A DNA stretch of 41,358 nt from a virus, in IMG/VR virus record IMGVR_UViG_3300049911_000215, positions 1 through 41,358 of that record; one strand, 5' to 3'. Positions 38,338 to 41,358 of this stretch are shown piece by piece. Each line of letters starts with the position of its first letter. The first letter of the stretch is position 1. The notes under the pieces were generated by a model. It worked only from the letters and a program-made list of their open reading frames with translations. It was not told where the DNA came from and made no database searches. Made by a program: the position numbers and the translations under genes.

Positions 38338-38623
38338 GGATATTCTGTCGGCGGCGAAATGGAGGCTGGAAGGACTTCGTGAAACCTGCCTTGCCCTCTG
38401 GCACATGCAGGAGGGTCTGGTGACACTCAGGGACAAACTGCAAAAAAGGGTCCGCGAGCTTGAGGCGGCACTGTCGAAGGCGTTGGCGAAGACTCAGTGC
38501 CGAAAACCACAGCAGAGATATGACAAACGCGCGAGACCCATAGTGGGCTGGTTTGACTGCGGCGAGTGCGATACGTGCCTCGCGCGGAAGGAACTGGCAG
38601 TGGCGAAAGGAGAGAAGGCGTGA
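38312..38623 (+). CDS. Coiled-coil protein with C-terminal Cys motif
   Basis: A 103-aa protein. Residues about 15-60 form a coiled coil (LEGLRETCLALWHMQEGLV, then DKLQKRVRELEAALSKAL), and the C-terminal part has FDCGECDTCLARKELAV, a possible metal site. It ends in KGEKA, encoded by the repeated junction sequence. Its stop overlaps the GTG start of the DUF5131 gene. Confidence 0.55.
   Translation: MKLTRKQVEDILSAAKWRLEGLRETCLALWHMQEGLVTLRDKLQKRVRELEAALSKALAKTQCRKPQQRYDKRARPIVGWFDCGECDTCLARKELAVAKGEKA
38605..38623 (+). repeat. Repeated gene junction GAAAGGAGAGAAGGCGTGA, copy 1
   Basis: Exact 19-base sequence found three times, each ending at the stop codon of one gene and containing the ribosome site and GTG start of the next. 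It codes KGEKA and the stop in the upstream frame. This copy joins the coiled-coil gene to DUF5131. Confidence 0.9.
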
Positions 38624-39363
38624 ATAAGACAAAGATTGATTGGTGCGATTACACGTGGAACCCTTTCGTTGGTTGTAGCAACGGCTGCGAGTGGTGCTAC
38701 GCACGGAAAACGGCCAAGCGCTGGGGTGGCACCACGCATTGTGAGAAGTGCAGTCGGTTTGAGTTCCATCTTCACCCGGAACGGATGGATGCTCCGCTGA
38801 AGGTCAAGAAGCCAAGCATCGTATTCCTCGGCAGCATGTGCGATCTGTTCTGTGAGGCAGCCCTGCGATTTTATGAAACCAATGGTCACGGAATGCGCTG
38901 GCCCTATTTTCTGAACGGATCACCGCACCAATTCGTTGTCCTGACGAAACAGCCAGGGAACATTCCGAGGGGCTGGAACGATGACGTGCCGAATCTGTGG
39001 GTCGGGGTGAGCGTGACGCGGGAGCATGAGCAACCGGATTACAAGCGGGCAATGACGCTGCTCGATAGAATCCAGGAACGGCGGATTCTGTGCATTGAGC
39101 CGATGTTGGGGCCTCCCGTAGTGATCTATCCGCTGACGGAGTTTCCCTGGATAATCCTCGGCGGACTGACGGGGGCAAGGTATCCGCACGCATGGGGTGC
39201 GCCCGGGTTGGATGCCGTAGAGAAAATCGTGGATGAAGCGGAACGAGCTGACGTTCCCGTGTTCCTGAAAAAGAACCTCTCGCCGCGTATCCCACTGAGT
39301 TATGTCATGGCTCACAGAGAATACCCGCCGGAACTGGCGGCGGTGAAAGGAGAGAAGGCGTGA
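38620..39363 (+). CDS. DUF5131 (phage Gp37/Gp68-type) radical-SAM-like protein
   Basis: The GTG start in the GTGA overlap is chosen; the family begins MNKTKIDWCDYTWNPFVGCS, and this match fixes the start. The 247-aa protein has a CX3CX2C cluster (Cys19, Cys23, Cys26 in CSNGCEWCY), the iron-sulfur motif of radical SAM enzymes, followed by FLGSMCDLF, VVLTKQP, LWVGVSVT and ILCIEPMLGPP, all characteristic of this family. The biochemical function is not established in my knowledge; related genes are widespread in phages and mobile elements. The last residues KGEKA come from the repeated junction. Confidence 0.85.
   Translation: MNKTKIDWCDYTWNPFVGCSNGCEWCYARKTAKRWGGTTHCEKCSRFEFHLHPERMDAPLKVKKPSIVFLGSMCDLFCEAALRFYETNGHGMRWPYFLNGSPHQFVVLTKQPGNIPRGWNDDVPNLWVGVSVTREHEQPDYKRAMTLLDRIQERRILCIEPMLGPPVVIYPLTEFPWIILGGLTGARYPHAWGAPGLDAVEKIVDEAERADVPVFLKKNLSPRIPLSYVMAHREYPPELAAVKGEKA
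39345..39363 (+). repeat. Repeated gene junction, copy 2
   Basis: Identical 19 bases joining the DUF5131 gene to the ASCH gene, again supplying ribosome site and GTG. Confidence 0.9.
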
Positions 39364-39698
39364 GAGTCCTGCATCTGACCCTGAAACGCGAACCGTTTGA
39401 CGCCATCGCTCTTGGCAAGAAGCGAGTGGAATTCCGTGCTCGCACTGCGTATTGGAAAGCGCGTTTGTTTTTCTGGAGGCTTGAACAGGTCTCAGAATAT
39501 GGAGGGCGCGAAAAATTGTGGTGGCCACGGGTATTTGATGAAGTGAATTTTCGGAATGGGTATCGGAAGGACTCCCTGTTCATGCGGGTTGAATGGAAGG
39601 GCGTGCGAATCGGTCTCCGAAAGGACAACTACGAAATTCTCTTGGGTAAGGTGCTTGAGATAAGAAACTGGTCAGGGCCGAAAGGAGAGAAGGCGTGA
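39360..39698 (+). CDS. ASCH-domain protein
   Basis: A 112-aa protein, GTG start in a GTGA overlap. The N-terminus VLHLTLKREPFDAIALGKKRVEFR is the standard entry of ASCH/PUA-like domains, in which a loop and the Lys/Glu residues contact RNA. The strand near the middle (SLFMRVEWKGVRIG) and ILLGKVLEIRNW complete a small barrel. ASCH proteins are thought to bind RNA or modified nucleotides. It lies between the DUF5131 and RuvC-like genes and ends in GPKGEKA. Confidence 0.75.
   Translation: MRVLHLTLKREPFDAIALGKKRVEFRARTAYWKARLFFWRLEQVSEYGGREKLWWPRVFDEVNFRNGYRKDSLFMRVEWKGVRIGLRKDNYEILLGKVLEIRNWSGPKGEKA
39680..39698 (+). repeat. Repeated gene junction, copy 3
   Basis: Identical 19 bases joining the ASCH gene to the RuvC-like gene. 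A shorter relative is found at the end of the gene at 35972. Confidence 0.9.
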
Positions 39699-40207
39699 AC
39701 ATCTTCATCGGAATTGACCCCGGCAAGACTGGCGGGATCGCCAGCATCAAAGACGGACACGCGGCGACGGTGAGAATGCCCAAGACACGGCACCTGATTG
39801 AAGAAACACTGCATTGCCTGTGTCAACATGCCGGGACCTTCTGCACGGTCGAGATTCAACACGTCATGGGAATAGAAGGGCGCAAGACGGCGTTCACTAT
39901 CGGGTTCAACTACGGCTTTCTCCTCGGCATCCTTGAGGCGCTTGGCGTCCGCTTTCAGGAGGTGCGAGCCGTGGACTGGCAGGCAGAGATGTTCCGGGGA
40001 CTCCCGAAGGCCAAGACGCGGCCGGAACGTAAGGCGCGAAGTAAGGAGATTGCCGAACAGCTTTACCGTCTCGGCAAGATCACAGACGGCGAAAGCGATG
40101 CCCTGCTGATTGCTGAATTTGGCAGGCGGACGTGGCAGGGAAACCATGCGGCGCGGAGGAGGTTGCATTGCAGGAGACGATTGCGTGAGGCTGTCAAAGG
40201 CCGTTGA
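39695..40207 (+). CDS. RuvC-like Holliday junction resolvase
   Basis: A 170-aa protein, GTG start in a GTGA overlap. The RNase H-like fold shows its acidic residues in order: Asp8 in FIGIDPGKTGG, Glu53 in CTVEIQHV and a final cluster DGESDALLIAEF (Asp131, Asp135). YGFLLGILEALGV and VDWQAEMF fit the RuvC family helix region. Phage enzymes of this type resolve branched DNA before packaging. The last 25 residues are Arg-rich. It overlaps the next gene by 23 nt. Confidence 0.8.
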   Translation: MNIFIGIDPGKTGGIASIKDGHAATVRMPKTRHLIEETLHCLCQHAGTFCTVEIQHVMGIEGRKTAFTIGFNYGFLLGILEALGVRFQEVRAVDWQAEMFRGLPKAKTRPERKARSKEIAEQLYRLGKITDGESDALLIAEFGRRTWQGNHAARRRLHCRRRLREAVKGR

Positions 40208-40214
40208 CCAACAC
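40185..40214 (+). repeat. Duplicated integrase start, upstream copy
   Basis: Matches 40468-40497 at 26 of 30 bases. The three mismatches in codons 2 and 5 (AGG/CGA, AAG/AAA) are silent; the fourth changes His to Tyr at codon 10. The repeat begins exactly at GTG in both places. Confidence 0.85.
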
Positions 40215-40490
40215 GAACCAATATTGATGATATGGCCTCAAATGCTGATTCCAGGGTCGGACGGCAGGGGTGCCTTCTCGTTTCCAAGATTGTATTTCAG
40301 AAATCTGGAAGATGCCACGAATGCAGTGCGAGAATGGGAATCACGAGGCGAAGAATGTTTCGCCGAGATGATTATGATACCCGTAAAACCCGGCAAATTT
40401 CTATTAAGGAAATCCGGCAAATTGCCATCACAAACGGCTGTAAACTCGATTCGGAATAGGTTTAAGAGTGCGACTGTCAAAAGCCGTTGA
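40185..40490 (+). CDS. Small protein sharing its first nine residues with the integrase
   Basis: The GTG start after CAGGAGA gives 101 aa beginning MRLSKAVDQ, the same nine residues as the integrase. The rest (AFSFPRLYFRNLEDATNAV, then ECFAEMIMIPVKPGKFLLRK) looks like a small folded protein of unknown family. A competing frame (40232-40459) gives a less natural product. It overlaps the RuvC-like gene by 23 nt and ends inside the integrase start. It may be a regulator of integration or a remnant joined to a duplicated integrase start. Confidence 0.5.
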   Translation: MRLSKAVDQHEPILMIWPQMLIPGSDGRGAFSFPRLYFRNLEDATNAVREWESRGEECFAEMIMIPVKPGKFLLRKSGKLPSQTAVNSIRNRFKSATVKSR

Positions 40491-40497
40491 CCAATAC
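40468..40497 (+). repeat. Duplicated integrase start, integrase copy
   Basis: Second copy of the 30-base repeat, at the real integrase start, 283 bp after the first. The sequences upstream of the two GTG codons differ. Confidence 0.85.
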
Positions 40498-41358
40498 CTT
40501 GCCTACGTCCGGGGTGAGCGCACGGTCGCCTCGTGGAAGCGATACCGATGCGCCCTATTCCCGTTTCTCCGGGTTGCCGGGAACAAAGACCTGAGCAACA
40601 TCGGGCCTCCGGACGTGACCGCCTATCGTCAATGCTGTGCTGAGAAGGGCAACAGCCTTTCGACGATCCTGTCAAATGTCAAACTCCTCTCCGGGTTTTG
40701 GAAGTGGCTCATTGACCAGGGCTACACCGAGAAATACCCGATTCGGCAGATTCACCGGAAGAAAGCTCCCCCTCCGGCGCCGCCGAGGATTCTCACAGGA
40801 GAGGAATGGGATCGCCTCGAGGCGGCCTGCCAGCGGGTTGTTTACAAGCGCTCCTGCGTCATGGCGGCGGGATTTCTGGCAATGCTCCGGTACATGGGTT
40901 TGAGAAAGGGCGAGATACAAGGAGCTCTTATCGCAGACCTGGACGTGGTGAACCTGACCTTGCGGGTCATGGGGAAGGGAAGAAAGGTTCGCATCATGCC
41001 CATGCCGGAGCGGGCATTGCCGGTGATCACCGCGGCGGCGGAGGAGTCGCGGCACTCCGGAAGTGAGTTCATCCTGTCCTCCCGGACCGGGGAGCAGATC
41101 GGGCAGGCGGCATTGCACCGGTTCTGGAAGGAGCTCCTGCACCTGGCAGGGCTGCCGTCCACGATCCGGATACACGACGGGCGACATTCCTACGCGGTGC
41201 TGGCGGCGGAATCTGAGGTCCCGGTGCCGATCGTGCAGGCTCTTCTCGGGCACGCTCGGATAGACACGACGCAGCGTTATCTCGTTGGCTTGGACGTGGA
41301 GAGGGCGAAGCCCGGAGCGGTGAAGAAGATGTTCGGAGAGAAGAAAGGTGGAAAATGA
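40468..41358 (+). CDS. int: Tyrosine recombinase / integrase
   Basis: A 296-aa protein with GTG start. The N-terminal 95 residues form a SAM-like core-binding domain (AVDQYLAYVRGERTVASWKR, then LSNVKLLSGFWKWLIDQG). The catalytic domain has the full set: Arg146 in GLRKGEI, Lys170 in MGKGRKVR, His236 and Arg239 in HDGRHS, His262 in LLGHA and the nucleophile Tyr271 in TTQRYL. It lacks a long arm-binding domain, like XerC/D-type or simple phage integrases. It would insert and excise the phage genome at att sites. No attP core was identified. It is the last gene of the window; if the genome circularises, terminase genes follow. Confidence 0.93.
   Translation: MRLSKAVDQYLAYVRGERTVASWKRYRCALFPFLRVAGNKDLSNIGPPDVTAYRQCCAEKGNSLSTILSNVKLLSGFWKWLIDQGYTEKYPIRQIHRKKAPPPAPPRILTGEEWDRLEAACQRVVYKRSCVMAAGFLAMLRYMGLRKGEIQGALIADLDVVNLTLRVMGKGRKVRIMPMPERALPVITAAAEESRHSGSEFILSSRTGEQIGQAALHRFWKELLHLAGLPSTIRIHDGRHSYAVLAAESEVPVPIVQALLGHARIDTTQRYLVGLDVERAKPGAVKKMFGEKKGGK

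Noticed and set aside
40232-40459. Alternative 75-codon frame before the integrase
   Set aside because: No convincing ribosome site; the overlapping frame from GTG 40185 has AGGAGA, a shared integrase start peptide and a more protein-like composition.
1-41358. tRNA genes, insertion sequences and terminal repeats
   Set aside because: I found no cloverleaf with a TTC-type arm, no transposase gene, and no long direct repeat between the two window ends; a systematic scan could still change this.

Overview
The window is a near-complete genome, or the full gene set of an integrated prophage, of a temperate tailed phage with siphovirus-type morphology. It runs from the start codon of the small terminase gene to the stop codon of a tyrosine integrase. 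Terminase, portal, MuF, protease/scaffold, decoration and major capsid, neck, tail tube, tail chaperones and tape measure follow in the usual order. Repressor, Cro-like gene and integrase indicate lysogeny. The DNA is moderately GC-rich, densely coded, uses strong GGAGG-type ribosome sites, and chains genes by ATGA/GTGA overlaps. Consensus sigma-70-like promoters point to a bacterial host. I cannot assign the host lineage; no tRNA gene or host gene is visible.

Layout: (1) 1-4200 packaging, portal and MuF. (2) 4212-9043 a cassette that does not belong to head assembly: a signal-anchored protein, a 1179-residue exported LamG / polysaccharide-deacetylase / seven-repeat beta-propeller protein, a small unknown, and a second signal-peptide protein. 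(3) 9060-23655 protease-scaffold, capsid, neck, tail and fibre genes. The tail terminator carries an inserted LamG domain paralogous to the one in the exported protein. The tail-hub candidate carries a carbohydrate-binding-like domain. The tail chaperone has a -1 frameshift site. (4) 23672-28997 lysis/accessory region with its own promoter: membrane proteins, a zinc-motif/lipoprotein fusion, a patatin-like phospholipase, a DNA methyltransferase, a lipoprotein and a papain-like protease; no classical endolysin is visible. (5) 28830-30150 leftward lysogeny operon (repressor, membrane zinc-ribbon protein) facing a rightward promoter whose spacer is a perfect palindromic operator. (6) 30151-31719 Cro-like gene, two small genes and a 723-bp gene-free, strongly self-complementary stretch that looks like a large structured RNA. 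(7) 31720-41358 early genes: small zinc-motif proteins, an SMC/Rad50-like ATPase, a single-strand annealing protein, a replication initiator with an iteron array inside its gene, a helicase-loader candidate, a DUF5131 radical-SAM-like protein, an ASCH protein, a RuvC-like nuclease and the integrase.

Working model: after infection the rightward promoter drives Cro-like, recombination and replication functions, with replication starting from iterons inside the initiator gene. Late genes build a virion with several glycan-binding domains, and the exported deacetylase/propeller protein probably acts on the host surface. In the lysogen the repressor operon is expressed together with a candidate exclusion protein. 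The main points worth follow-up are the exported glycan-active cassette with its LamG paralogue in the tail terminator, the structured gene-free region, the ori within the initiator, the palindromic operator, the patatin and papain enzymes beside the holin, and repeated gene-junction sequences.
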